Assembly (NCBI RefSeq): GCF_964204865.1
Contig: NC_135258.1
Coordinates: 23,339,083 to 23,403,082 of the forward strand
DNA from: Styela clava
Taxonomy: Eukaryota; Chordata; Ascidiacea; Stolidobranchia; Styelidae
Reading direction: 5' to 3'
Length of the DNA: 64,000 nucleotides
A program made the translations under genes and the position numbers. Positions within the stretch are counted from its first letter, which is position 1. Every line of letters begins with the position of its first letter. The notes under the pieces are model-generated. The model did no database searches. It was given only the letters and a program-made list of their open reading frames with translations, and was not told the DNA's origin. This document shows positions 12,405 to 27,400 of the stretch, in pieces.

Positions 12405-15400
12405 CTGCATATTAGAAAAAGATACCAGTGTTATTCCTCTTAAAAAATTGAATGAAGGGTTCAACACTACAATTCACATACTACTGCAAACACCAACAAA
12501 ATATTTTTTATAACTTGATATGAAATAGAACAGTATCAAACTTACTTTTGGTTCTTCTTTCACAGACAAATCTTTAGCATGTGGCATATCCACTACTTCT
12601 GGCTCTTGCTTATCTTCAATTTTAGATTTATTGTTATTGTTAATTGAAACACTTTCAGGAGTTGCAGCAGTCAGAACTTCAACTGGCAAGACGGTTTTTT
12701 TCACTTTTGGTTGCTCAGGTGCGGTGACAACTGTTGCATTTTGCACATCTTCATTATATTGATCCTGTACAACAGATTCCGCAGCTCCTAGCAAATAAAT
12801 ATCATAACTTTAAAACTGCCAACTATAAAAAATTATGAAAATCCATCTTTGATGTTATCAAAAATAGCATAATTTCTGCCATGTCAAAAATATGAATATA
12901 CAAAATTAAAACTTACATTACAAAGGTAATTCAATACATATATTCCTATAATATTAATACCCCAAATTTACAGACTTATGCATGAGGCTTTCACATAAAA
13001 ATACATAACATTAAAATTAAACTATAAATTGAACTCTTTAATGCCATGCCAAAATTCCTTACAGTTCAAATAAACAGGATACAACATGGAATCTACTGAA
13101 CCTTACCTTTATTTCCATCAGTTTCATCAGATAAAGAAACTTTTGTTGTAACAACTTCAATTGTGTGTTCAGTTTCTTCTTGATATACATGAAATGTTGT
13201 TGCTAAAAAGGTAAAAATGTTTCATAAAATTTACAAAAATGAAACCAAACTACCATAATATGTTAAATCAGAGTGGTCCAAACCCAGGCCCACAGGCCAG
13301 CTGCATCATTGTCTGTTCCTGCGTCACATTTGCTGGTATATGTAACAATTGGCACTTTGGTATTGTTTCGTCAAAAAAATAATCTGAAAAATCTTCTGAC
13401 ACATTGTCACACCACTACTTCATTGAATTGACTACGGATATGGCTAGCTGAGACAGTCAGTAGATAATCAGGGTAACCAAGTACTGGACTATTTTGAATA
13501 CATTCTAAAATCCCTCACATAAATTTATTCACTTTTCTAAAATGCAAGGACATAGGTAATGGGCTTAATAATATTATCATTGTAAAGCAGCTATAAATAC
13601 AAATGACATGTGTGATGAGATAGTAATTAGTTGTTTTATTGCTTCTAAGAAAAGAGGATATAAGAAACTTACAGTATTCACACCTATGAATGGTGGTGTC
13701 TTGGCAAGCACAGAAAAAGTGTAACTATGTGTGTTTTAAATGTTTCAGATTCTACAGAAAAGTCAAAGTCCTTAATTAATAACAGCACACACTTTTTTTG
13801 ATAGGGCTAATTTTTGTTATAAATTTTGACTGTTGACTCAGCGTAAGTGTTCTTTGGTCCCTCGATATCACTAAGCAAAATTTCGCCACAATTATCCCTC
13901 TACACAAGAAATACGGTAATAGTTGTGCTGCCACAGGCTTTTTTTATATATCTGCTCACAAAACCATTCGCTGATTCAGCAAAACGCAAAGGTTATTAGG
14001 GGATCGTCGTCATAATCAAATAAGCTATTAACTAATATAGAACAGCTATTTTATAAGCTGTAAATTGCAAAAAATTTCCGGTATGTTGGGTCACTATCGA
14101 AACGAGGATGAAAACAATTCATTGCAACACAATTTGTTTTTAGATTTAGCCGCACAAACTATTTCGGCTAATTTGGAATATACTATAATATACGTAGAAT
14201 AGAATATACGGGTTATAAGCACTTTATGTCCGCGCTAATTGGAATCCTTTCATGTTGTCTATAACTTACCCTGAGATAGGTTTCTACATAGTCTCCAGTC
14301 AACAAATTTATCTTAATCTAATTTCTTTTTAATTCACAACGATCTTGGCTCACTGCAAGAGAGAAGGTATACAAACTTTGCAGTTTCAAGGAAATGTCAT
14401 TGGGAACCATATTTCCAATAGTCTCAAATTTTTGCCACCTCTCTGTGGTACCTCAAGTTGTGGGCATCGTAGTATGTGAGGTTGTGATCATAAACACTCT
14501 AAATATTTGCTTTAATAAAAATCAAACTAATATTTGAGATAACGTACATCATTGTGTAACTGAAAATGACTTGCCATCATGAAAACTTACGTTCATCGCC
14601 CTCAGAATCCTTCTTTGATTTTTGAGCAACCTCTTGCTTGTATTTCTCTAATTCTTCTTCACTCATACTTGCAAATGGATTTGGAGGGCCAGTCACAATC
14701 GTTGTAGAATGATAATCACGTTGAATTATCCCTTTACTGCCTGTGAACACGCCGTCCTTGAGAAGAATTTGTTTTTTAATTGAAATATATACTACTATTA
14801 CTATAAAAAGGATCCAAAAAGTGAGGGTTAATAGGAATTCCATTTACAATTCATTACTATTGTGGCACATATTACATAGTTTATTAACAGTCGGTCCATT
14901 CCAACTAACTTTTAATCGTGACAAAAATGTTTATTACTGCAGATACGTGTTGGAATACGACACATGAATTGATAGACTGTGTTGGCCATGGCTTACATCT
15001 TATTTAGCCTAGAAACTAAAATGAGAATGTTTGCCACATATTTTAGAGGTTTCTCTTTTCCTGAAATAAATGCATCCTCTTCACCATACCATGCTTATGA
15101 TGGAAAATTTACAAATCATATCATCCTGCATATTAAATTGAAAACAGTCTAAAATAACTATTCCCAAATTCAACCATGCCCATGCAGTTTTATTGCAGGC
15201 TGAGACTGATTGGCAAAATCAACTTGATCTCCAAATATCTGTTACCGCAATGAACTCTAATTAACATGGGTAGAAAACAACCACATAATAATATAAATCA
15301 ATTTAAAATGCAATCTTTTTTAAACCAACTCGATTTGATTTGAAGTATAAAATACATCATGTATGGAAATTCACACAAATTCTTATAATCCAGCACTTTT

Positions 15401-18400
15401 TGACTTAACGTTATACCCTCATAATAATAATTTCAACATTTCAGGATGAATCCTGTTTTAACTAAATGTATACATTTCCCTCAGATAAAGAAATTAATGG
15501 AGAATCAAAATATACTAATAAGGATGGTGCTTTAATCACATTTGAACTTTGTTATGCTTTGATGTTGAGAATGATATGACCATGAAGAATGGCAGCACAC
15601 AATATACCAGTTTATCTTGGTCGTTGATTTTCCCAAGTTCTAAGCTATCAAAAGCAGTCGATCGAGGAGAATCAGTAAAACACTAAAAGATGGATATAAT
15701 ATATTTGGGGAAAATATTTACTTCCCTTTTTTATACAACTCAAGTCAATGAAAAGCATTTATCTTCAAATTGCCCACAAGCAAGCATAAACCCTTTTACT
15801 CATAGACATTAGGAATATGTTATATGTGATTTATTTTATGATGACATAAAACCTTGAATGAGATTCTGAATTTTAGCGTTACACTGTTGATTTTTATAAT
15901 CAGGCAACACATTTGTCTCAACATCATAAACCTACTCTAATTTTTGATTTATAATTTAGTATCATGAAATTGCAGAACAACAATAAAAATCTTTTACAGA
16001 ACTCTGGTGATGTGCCGAACACATGATTGAAAATCACTGATCTGAAGTAAACAAACCTTAACCAAGCATAACCCATTTAAGGCCCAAAGCAAGGACCTAC
16101 AAAAATTGTAAATTTGGTGAAGATCCAAAAACTGTTTTTACCTGCAATGGCATACTACTGTCAGGTGGATGAACACCTTCAAGTTTTTGTGATTGTGGTC
16201 CTGGACCTCTTTCATCCCATCTTCCCTGAGCTCGAATCTTAATGAATGTACGTAGCAATGTAACGAATCGTAAAAATTACAATAATATTACTTGGCACAA
16301 CACACAGTAATAAACAAAAAGAATAGAAGAAAGGCAGTAATTAAACTTGAAATGCAGAAGCAAATAAAAAAGCAAAATATGAGATAGCACCAATTTATTG
16401 CATGCAACAAAAAGTAATATAGCAATCAATGAATTTCACTAGAAACTGGAAAGACAGACTATTACTACAATGGTTTACCACAACATTTTATGATTTGCCA
16501 AATTAGTTTGAATAACAAACTACTTTGTTAGGAAAGTGTTTTATATTCATTACTGGTAATTGATAACTAAAATGATTATAGTAAACACATATTGCAGCAC
16601 TGAACATATTATGTGCAGTATAAAGATCAGTTTTATCATAGGTAAGAGGAAGAAAGGACAAATCTCGTTTAAATGTCAGTATTCAACTGGTCATTTTGTA
16701 AAAAAATTTTGAACTTTATACGAGGCCCTGTCCCTCGCCTAAAACCCAAAACACCTATATCAATAGACTCAGTATTGACGAATACAAGTCTTGAACAGTT
16801 CTGCCAATCATACCTGTTTCCTTTTTTCAGCAACTTCTCTCGGATCTGTATTTTTAGGAACAAATTGGTTTGGATCTGATATACGTATCGGAGTACTATG
16901 GCTCGAACCTTCATCATTCCTCCACTTTAATTTCAGAAAAAATGAACAAAAACAAAAATCATGCAAAACAAACCAAAGTAAACCTTCAAAGAAATATACA
17001 AGAAAAAAACAAAATGGAAAAAAGCAGAAATCAAAAATTCAGTCTACCCATCAGCAAAGAGGAAAAGTTTTTCATTTGACAATTGAAAAAGCAGGCGATA
17101 AAATGAGATTGAAAAACCAGCACAAACAGTTCTATCGAAAATCCATACATACGTTACACAATATCCGAAAAACTAAATATTTAGAAAGAACTTATTTGAT
17201 TACCACAAAGCTATTACAATAGGGCCTATTTCATCAATCCACCAGTGAAGTCAATTTTATTGAGGAATCATTGAACTGAGTAAATGGGAGTTTCCTCTAC
17301 TCATATATCTAATCAATTTGAGGATCAAAAAGAACATTGAATGACCGTCGGTATTAGTAGTTTTACATTTATATTTTTCTCTAAGAGTGTAATATATATT
17401 ATTGTATTGCATAGATTGAACAAAATTTTTTACAAAAACATTATAAAAACCATTTAAATCCTTGAACATCAGAGTAATGTAATACTGACAAAGTATTTCC
17501 AAAATGCTGGGCTTTCAGAGATAAAAAAAAAAGTTTAACCAACCTTAGTTTTATTCTTGGGACTGACATCTCCATTTATTGGAGAAGGGCCGGAACCATT
17601 CTGGGAAATTTTTGTGTACTGATTTGGTGAATTTATCCATCTGGAATTTGGTGGATATGACTGTAACCTGGACCGAGCTTCTGCAAATCATTTGTATTCA
17701 TGAAAATTATGTCAAAGTCAAAAGTTCAAAGAGGCCATGGTGAGAGACTATAGTAGACAAAAATATCATGAAGTTTCATCAATTATAATAAATGCTGATA
17801 TTATCAATAGCATTACGACTGCTTGTAGATAATCATTTCTTGGATTGTTTATGCACTTATTTAACATTAACAAAATATTGGAAATACTGAATTTTTTCTG
17901 ACACCGTCAACCCCTTTTAGTCTTCTAAAGTTACAATGTTATAACAGAAATTAGAAATTATCGAAGACAAAATGAAAATTTCAACCTTGTATATCATCTA
18001 CTTGTACATTTCCTTGAACAGTTGCGGAAATTTCAACATCACCTTTCAATCTGGATCTTTTAAGTGATGGCATTAGGTTTTTGTATGTATATCCCGACCT
18101 ATAGCCCTGCATAACATAAAATAAGGTATTGTTAATACTAATGCTAGAATACTATTAATTTAGACATAAACAGTTTCCAATCCGGAAATAAGATAAGTTT
18201 CCTGTTTAATTCAAACAAGACTGATAAAATTTGTCTGGGTTTATTGTGTTATGAAGAATAGCCAATAAATAGCCCATACTGATATAAGCATTAAATTATA
18301 TTGAAAATGTCTCAACATTAAAGCAATACGTCTTTACATGTGGCATAAAATTTAAAAACATCAACGATATCAATTGTCAATGCCAGTAATCCTCGATGAT

Positions 18401-21400
18401 ATATTTGTCATGTTTAGAGCAAAATTCTATTTCATGTATATAAATTGACTTCTTCTATATTTCACACATCAACTATAGTTCAACATTATATAGCACAATA
18501 ACCATATTCAAATGAAAAAGCAGACAGAAACAATGAAATTTATGGCAGACATAATAATGACACTTGAAAAAGTCATAGGGATTCAATATAGTTCTGGAAT
18601 AGCACAAGCTGATGCTAATCAAACAATGATGTAATGCCTATTGCCTATGTACTCGTCTGCTCTCAAGTCACAGTCTAGCAAGCACAAACAATGATAAACC
18701 AAGCACTTTAGAACAGATCTTACAATGATTTGTGTACGACCAAATTTAGGTAACAGTAAAAATATATCATGAAATTAGCAAAGAAAAGCAGTTCTCTCTA
18801 TTTTCGATGAGACAATTATTAACCATTTTTAAGTCTATGCCGCCAAAAATATCTAACCTGGGAAAGATTGGATGATTGGCAAACAATGATATTGAGCTTA
18901 CGAAAAAGGTGATCAATTTAACCCCAAGGAACAGATGATAACTCGTGACAGGAAAATATATATAAACAATGAAAAATTTCATCAGAGTGTTACTTTCATG
19001 TCAGGTATGCTCACGGCATCTTCACAATTTTCATATTCACATTCAGATCAATCATGGTTTGTTCTGTTTACAGATGCGTTTAAAACAGATCAATAAACAT
19101 ATGCAAGAATTAACTGTCATCATAGACAAGACAAACTATTAGTACCGTAATACTAATCACATGAGATATTCTTCAAATGGTGCCATGCAGGCATTTTGAA
19201 ATGATACAATAGTACAGAAAAAACTTTGATATGAAAATACATTGATCTTATGTCAATGAGAGAACATTTGCATCTAAGTTCAACGAATACTCTGCAAAAA
19301 TTATAATCGATTTACTATTTTGATCAAATCATGCTTATATATTACATCACTTTTCCAGCGTAGCTATATTGGTCAGGGACCATTAAGCATGACAATACAA
19401 AACAAAATTACTTTCACTGCATCATCAATCTCAATAAACAGACTGTTTGAAGGAAATCGAATTTCATTTTATAGTTTTTAGACAAATCTATATTATCTTA
19501 ATTTGATAATACTTAGAAATCTCACAATTGGAATATTAAAAATGTGCATATACTAATCGTTGTATGCTAATAGGCACTCATGATCATCAAAATAAATCTT
19601 TTACTCATGCAAACCACAAGCAGTCTACATGAGCAGTTATGATGAGAAAGATTAAGTGAGGAAGCCTCATATTTGGTATGCAGTGGTAGCAACGTGAAAT
19701 GTAAATGGTTAAAATGGTAGTGAATAAACCAAACCTTGTAGTTCTAGAACTTAAAAGCTTTTGGGCAGAAAATTTCTTACCATGTTATCTAACATCCTCA
19801 TATGAGCTTCAAATTCCATTTCACCAACTTCCCACTTGATATCACTACTTGTGTCTCCACCATTCATCTGGTCTTTCCCATATTTCACAGAATCAAAAAC
19901 TTGCGACCTGATTGCTTTGTCTATTAAAGTAACTTTATCCAATTTCACGCATGAAAGAAGTTTGACCTACAAAAACAGTTGAACATAAATTTAACGAAGA
20001 CACTGCCAGAACATATAAAAAGAAATTATAACGAATGAGTAAACAAATCAAAATATATAAAAATTTATATACATGTTTTGTATCAATAACACATTAACTT
20101 TCATTTGGCTGACCACGTCTGACAATATAGTCGCAGTAATTTACACGATCCCAGATGGCAGTTGCAGCTATTATTACTCTTATCCCATCAGTTTAAAACT
20201 ATGTAAATTAACCAATCTACTGGTCTTTATTCTATTCATACAAGGAAAAACTGCAGATCTCTAAACTTCTGTAAATGTCTCCAATAAAATCTGACATTTT
20301 TGACTGAAAATGGGAGAAAAATTAATACAATCCTGATGCTATTGTAAAATAATTGAGTATATGAAATTGAATGAATATCAGACTATTTTGATATTCCTAG
20401 CTTATTAAGGCATAATAAGCATTAGAAAATAAATACCTGTATTTCACAAGCATAAACAACGTTGTTCAAAAGATGGAAAGCTTCTTCGATAGTTTCTCCA
20501 CAAACAAGCAAACCATGATTTCGTAGAAACATGACCTGAGGTAAAAAAGAAAATTATTATTGAATCAGTCTTCTTTGTACACTACTTGCTCAATTCATGT
20601 CACCTATATAATCAAATTTTTATATCCTAACTTTGCCAACGCTGCACGCTGTAAATGGTCAGACAACCATGAGCGTGGTTGTGTACAGCATTTTATACGA
20701 TAAACATATGTTTTCCTGCTGACTTGAAAAATCCAGATAAAATTAATCCATTATTATTCAGATATTTGTGAAATTTGATTTAACTTTTTCTTCTGATAGA
20801 AGTTTTTGAGATTTATTCAAATTAGTACATTCGGGAAAAGTGCACTGAAAAGTATATCAGGTATAGTCATCTATTTCAAACTATTCTACCTCGTAATGGA
20901 AATTCAAACAACTCGTATCCTAGGATATGTTGTCTGATCCATGGCCATACATAACAGAAATTAGAAGTTTGCGACAGAGGTTAAAAGATTTTAAAATCAA
21001 ATGATTAGCTTACCACATAAACCAAGCACACAGGCCACCAGGGAATAAACGTGTGCGTGTGTCGGAATTTAGAAAACCAAAACAGGGTTAGCGTAAATAC
21101 TATTTTAAATTACCAAGGGACTTGTACAGGAATGTCACAAAGCTAGCAACTCTGGGAATGTATTATAACTTTATCTCAACTGTAGATGAACTTGTATTAC
21201 ACAATACGAATACAGTCATTCAAATAATTTTGCTTCGAACTCAATGCAACCAAGTTAGGAAGCATATAGTTTGCTAGGACTTCCTGTAGTAATTGAATGG
21301 AAGAAGTCATCTGCTTAAATAACTGTTGGAAATGGGGACAAATCATAAAAACAGATCTGAGAGATGTGGAACTATAGGTTGAAATTTGGGAATCCAGAAA

Positions 21401-24400
21401 ACTCATCTAAAACAAGCATATTTTAGCCACACAGCATACATTGGTTTGGTGCACAAGAACCGTATACTATGTACCCTGTACTGTGTTCATATCTCAGAAG
21501 AGCAGCTACAAAGTCAGATAAGAATATTCTGTTTAATTGACAAACGCTGCTATTATTAACGTAAAGTAGTTTTGAAAATACTGCACATCCTCGCATATAA
21601 GCCGACCCCCTAAAATTGGCCCTAAACAATGAATGTATAGAAATAGGCATACAAGCCGATCCTACAAATCGTGCGCCCATATTGTGAGAACTTAGCATGG
21701 TTCGAGTGCTTGCTTTATCATACCCAATTGAAGATTCTTTCTACATACCAAAATACTTTCACAAATAGGCCTACTGCAGAAAATATATTGCTCATTTTAT
21801 ATGACAACAGTTCCACAACTATAAAACAATACCACAAAAATAGAAGGTGATCAGTACATATCGAAAAGTTGTTTATAAACAAAACACGCAAAATATTTCA
21901 ACTAAATCATAATATTATGATAAAGTGAGTAAATATTCAAAACTGGAATCAAATAACTCCTATTAACATATCTATGTTGGAAGCAGCAAAACTGTGATAT
22001 CAATGGAACGCGAACCAATTGAGTCAGACAAAATTATGTTAGGGGTTGGGTTATAATTTATTAATCGAGATAACTATATTGAGTACTGTCATGTTTAACA
22101 AAAATGGGTAAAATTGTCTGAAATAAAAAAACTGTACAATTTATTCAACTGCTGGCTTTACAAGCAGTATCCAAGTCTCACTCAGATCCTGAATCAATGA
22201 ATTCATATTTAAATACTGAGACACTAGAACTAAAAAAAACCTAATATAGCTGATAAGTTCAAAAGTGATCTTCATTGAAAAATGTCAAATTTTAGACTGG
22301 AAAAACTTCAACACTGTTAATAAGACAAATAAATCACCTTGTTATTTGGTCCCATATGTTTGATGAGCATTTTCCTTTCTTTCAGATCAACTGCTAATCC
22401 CATAAAGTTATGATAAGATACATCTCCAATGATCAGAGCTTCTTGTGAAACGGGAAGTAATCCACATTCCATTATAGATACCTAACATAATTATTCAAGA
22501 TGTTTGTCAAAACTTGCTTTGCTAGATTAATAGTATATTTATTATCTATTTAATATTCTGGAATAATTTTAACAGTTCAATAAATTTGTGGTATATTCCT
22601 TGGACAATAAAATTTATAGTACCAGCACAATTCTGCGTGATTTTATCAACTTGCTTTTCTCTATGCCTTTTATTCATATATCAAATGATGTTTAGTTGCG
22701 TTATTTAGTAGATAAAACACAGTCTAATAAATACAGCAGAAACTAATATAATAATTTCATAACTTCTCAAATTGCATCAAAACAACAAAAATCCTAATAA
22801 CAATATATAATTTTTGCAGCTGTATTATGGTACTATTAATAACATTTTTATTATTTCTCTTAATTTGAAACTATTAATAACAACAAAAAATGAAAGACCG
22901 CACTTACTGCAACACAATCTGGTATATGGGCGTGTATTACACAATTTAAGTCTGGTCTTCCTGAATGGATTGCTGAATGTATGATAAAACCTGCTCGATT
23001 CAATATAAATGTTGTTGTACCTTGGTCAATAACATCCCCTTGCATGTTGATCTAAAAATCAGATCATAATTTTTGAGTGAAATAGTCAAATAAAAAGTCC
23101 TGAAAGGTCCTTTGTTGACAAAGTTGTTATGTGCGAATGACAAGGCAAAGGAGGTCATGAGAGTGAGCTATATAAACCTATTCCTTTCCAAATTTAAATC
23201 TTTACATCTTAAGAAATGCAAAAGATTGGGACGCTAAGAATAATATGTAAAAATTCTATTTATCACGCTGCTAAAACTATCACCTAAGTAATTTACAAAT
23301 AAAAGAACTTTATATTGAAGTTGTCATTCAACAGGCCATGTTTTCAATTATTAAGAGCTACTGTACTTTCTGTGAAATTATATAATTCAGTGAATAGACA
23401 AAAAAAATGATTTTGTGCCACGGTCCATGGATTTTATTAGTGAGAGGGATTAGTTCTAACTGATATATTTCAAACCACTTGTTTGAGCTGTGCAGTGGTG
23501 CGTGTATGTATAGCACAATGAAATCCGAATTGACACTGCAAATTGCGCCAACAACCTCCCAGTGTTCCCTTTCAAAAACTAAAAACCCATATATCAGAAA
23601 TGAAGACCCTAATCTTACAATTTATACAAAACATTGAACAAATAAATTGTTAATCGTTGTAATACCAGGATGGATATCAATATTCAAAGATAAAACATTG
23701 CGTAATCTTAATTTTAATAATTTCATTTAGAAACACTGGGTACTTGAACTGAAATAAACAAAGTATAGATAAAAGCAGGGTGTGGGACCAGAGTGTTTGA
23801 CTGGGTAGGTACTTAAAAGAAGACGGAATACAGTTTACAATAGCAGACTTATACTATAAATGAATGGAGTGTACGTCCACACCCAATGAACAAGTTAAAC
23901 AGGTATAAGGGAGTTTAAACACAAGAATGATTTCATTATTTTCTGTCATGACAAAAATTAAGGTATCAGTATATAACACACAATCAAACCACACAGATCT
24001 AGATGATAATAATAGATATCAAACAAGTTCTTTTGCTGATGGTTACCTTACATATTTATCATCTGGAAGAGTCAGATAATAAATATCACTAATGGTTCAG
24101 CATGGTTCATTGATAAATAAAATTTTAAGCTAAATCATCCAAATCCATGTTCGAATATTATGTATTTAATACTGGAGTTTGCTCCACTGTGGTGCGGGGC
24201 ATTTTATCATGATGATTAAATGATATTGAAAAACACAAATTCCAGAAAAAAATACTAATATCATAAATTACATCATGCCAATATCATAAAAACTCCAAGT
24301 ATTAATAAGTATTCTGCAACATTACCTTCATCAACTTTGATGCGGATACTTCATGATATAGTAAACCAAATGGGTTGATAAGAAAATGCTCCTGTTCTTT

Positions 24401-27400
24401 GTCGACTTTATACTGTAACGTATGAAACATATTTGAAAATTTGAAATAATAAAGAAATGGTGAGCAGTTTTGTTAGAACTTTCCACAATTCGGTTGATTG
24501 TCAATTTAGTAACATAAGTACAAGGCACAAAACAATTGGGGTTTTTCTTTCATTTTATTGCAATAATATATTATTATATTTTTTGGATCGGTGAACTGCA
24601 TTTTGCCTCCAAATTCAAAAATTGCCAAACATGAAACTCTATTGCAAAAAAAGAAGAAAATTCATATTGACCGTTATGACCAGTTACTTTAAGGATTGAT
24701 TTCGTGAAGCAAGTTCGTTGTAACACCATTAAAATGAGTATAGCCTATGCTTTGACAAAAATAAAAATTCAAAGTGTTGCCAATGTTTCAGTCCTGCCCT
24801 CGATAAATTATTCATCCAGTTTTAGAATCATGCCTCGCAGTGCTATATAATAGACATGAAAATGAACTGTGAATTTTGGGGTAGCCAAGTCGAGTGGATT
24901 AAGTTGAATGGAAATAAATAGAACTATCATAATCAGAAGATAGAACAACTCATCCCAGTATTAAAAGTTATGCTCACTGAAGTTGAAAAATAATCTAACA
25001 TACACTAATATGATTATAGATTCCTTCAGACCACCCATTCAAGTCAACTAGTCTGTATAATGCAGCAAGTTTGCAGCGTATCTGCTTCTCCGTTTTTGAG
25101 TATCGTGTTGCCTCTGATCCTGTGATGTCATAAATTGGTGTAACACATCCAACACCTGCAAGACATGAAAAAGAAATGATAAATGAAACTGCGAAATGAC
25201 AAACGTACCTCATGAAAAAAACACAATTTTAAACTCATCAACAGAATGCTATCAGTCTGTAAATAATCTTACATTAAAACAACTTAAATATCTTTTAGCG
25301 GAGAATCTAATTTTCCTATAAACATAGTAGTGAGACCAATTAAAAAATATTGCAATATTTGTTTGGTAGCATAAAGCAGCTCTCAATAATATAAATAAAA
25401 CTGCATTCAAAATTGTGAATGTTTACTAATATCACAATGTACAACATTGATTGCTAGCACCATGACATAAATGTTAGTTGGAACAAATCGGTAACACAGA
25501 GTATGGTAAGAAATACAAAATTTCAGTACGTAAACTTTGTCATACGTTATATACTACTACAAATGCTAATGGAATATTTTATTATTCCAAATGAACAATG
25601 GGAAAATCCCTTAAAATGTATGCCTATTAAATAGGCAAGAACAAAGTTCATTGTTGTAGAAAATATTTGAACAACTATTAATATCAGAGATGTTTCATTC
25701 TTTATTGATATTATTAAGAACAGGGTTGTCCAAAGCGAATCAAATATTCGAATATCAATGTACTTGAATACTTTCCGGCTAATTTTCTAATAATAGTCAT
25801 TTTTTGTCATCAGCAAGGTGCTTTGTTTTCAAGGAAAAGCTTCAAACAATTTTCTGCGATTTGTTACATATTGTAATGGCAATGAAATAGAATCGGCACT
25901 TAAGATTGTTATGCTCTGTGCGCGAATGCGCCGCCTATTGTTGCAGCACCTTTGTTTATTGAGTTTATGAGTACTGCCGCCATTCCCTTCTAATTTACAC
26001 ATTCGTTTCCATTACGTCGAAAAATTGCAATATAGCGGCAATTGTCACGATACCCAATAAATTGTCGCAAGTCGGAAAAAAACAAGTTGATTTATTAAGA
26101 AAAATAATTCATACTTTTTTCTGATTTTAGGCAAATAATTTTGATAATAATATTTAAAAGTATCGACTTTTAACTAGGATGATTTTCTGTTACACAAAAT
26201 ATTCAAATCCGTGACCGATACCAGCATTTAAAATGCAGCATCAATTTAATTCTGTTCAATGTAACTAATGGTTGCATTGAGAATTCTGAAAAAATAAAGG
26301 TATTAGCCTATCAATCTAAAATACCATGGCAATCTGTAGACATGAAATGTGTGGTAAACTGCTGGATTAGCATTGATTTTTTATTCTTATTTCAGTACAT
26401 ACAAAAAAATAAAAGTATTGGTACTCGAAATAGTGAAAATGCGATATTTAATATCCCTGGTTGAAGCATATTATTGAAAATGGAGTTTACCGTTAAGTTT
26501 ATTTATCAGAAAACTTTGTCTGTTTGTCCTAGCCATAGTCAGATATTAAAAAAGGTGTGGTCATGCGCTTTGTTAAGAATTATGATACCAAATGAATTGT
26601 CACCAGTCAGAAAAAAAAGTTGATTTATTAAGAAATAGATAATTTATACTTTTCCTGTTTTTTGGCAAATGATTTGAATAATGATAGTTATAATATTAAT
26701 GTTAATTCATGTTCGATGTAACTCATGGTTGCGTCGACTTACAAAAAAAAGCATTAGGCTACTATTCTAAAATACCACAACAATCTGTGGATATAAAATG
26801 TTTAGTGAACAAATAATTATTTTTTGATTCGTATTTTCGTATTTACGAAAAAAAGCATTACTATTCTAAAATACCACGGTAACCTGTGGACATGAAATGT
26901 GTTGTATACTGTGCGATTATAATTAATTTTTGATTCGTATTTTCATACTCACAAAAAAATAAAGGCATTACTTTACTACTCTAAACTACCACGGCAATCT
27001 GCCGACATAAAATTACTGGTAAATAGCTAGTTGTAGATAACAGTTATTCCATTGTTCAATGTATGCAAATTCCTTCTTAAACTAAGAAAAGCTTCTGTTA
27101 CTTTACTCTGTAGTTTATTTTCAAATATAATGACTATTTTATATTTGAAAATAATATTTTCGAATGTATTTGAAATAGTGAATTATTCGGTATTGGCCAT
27201 TCCTGATTAGGAAGTGACAGCCAGTAAGTGAATGAACATTGCAATTAAAAAATCAATCATGCATCAGCATCTGCTGCATTCATTTTTCTTGAACTTTAGT
27301 GTTCCCATACATTATAATGTTCCCTTTACAATTGTATAACTTTCCAACAACAAATCTCGATCAAATCACTTCGAAAGAATATTAGTTCAATCAATGGAAG

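Noticed and set aside
21585..21690. CGCATATAAGCCGACCCCCT, similar to ends of some DNA transposons
   Set aside because: Only one weakly repeated end (a similar CATACAAGCCGATCC follows) and no partner or target duplication in the intron; not enough to call an element.
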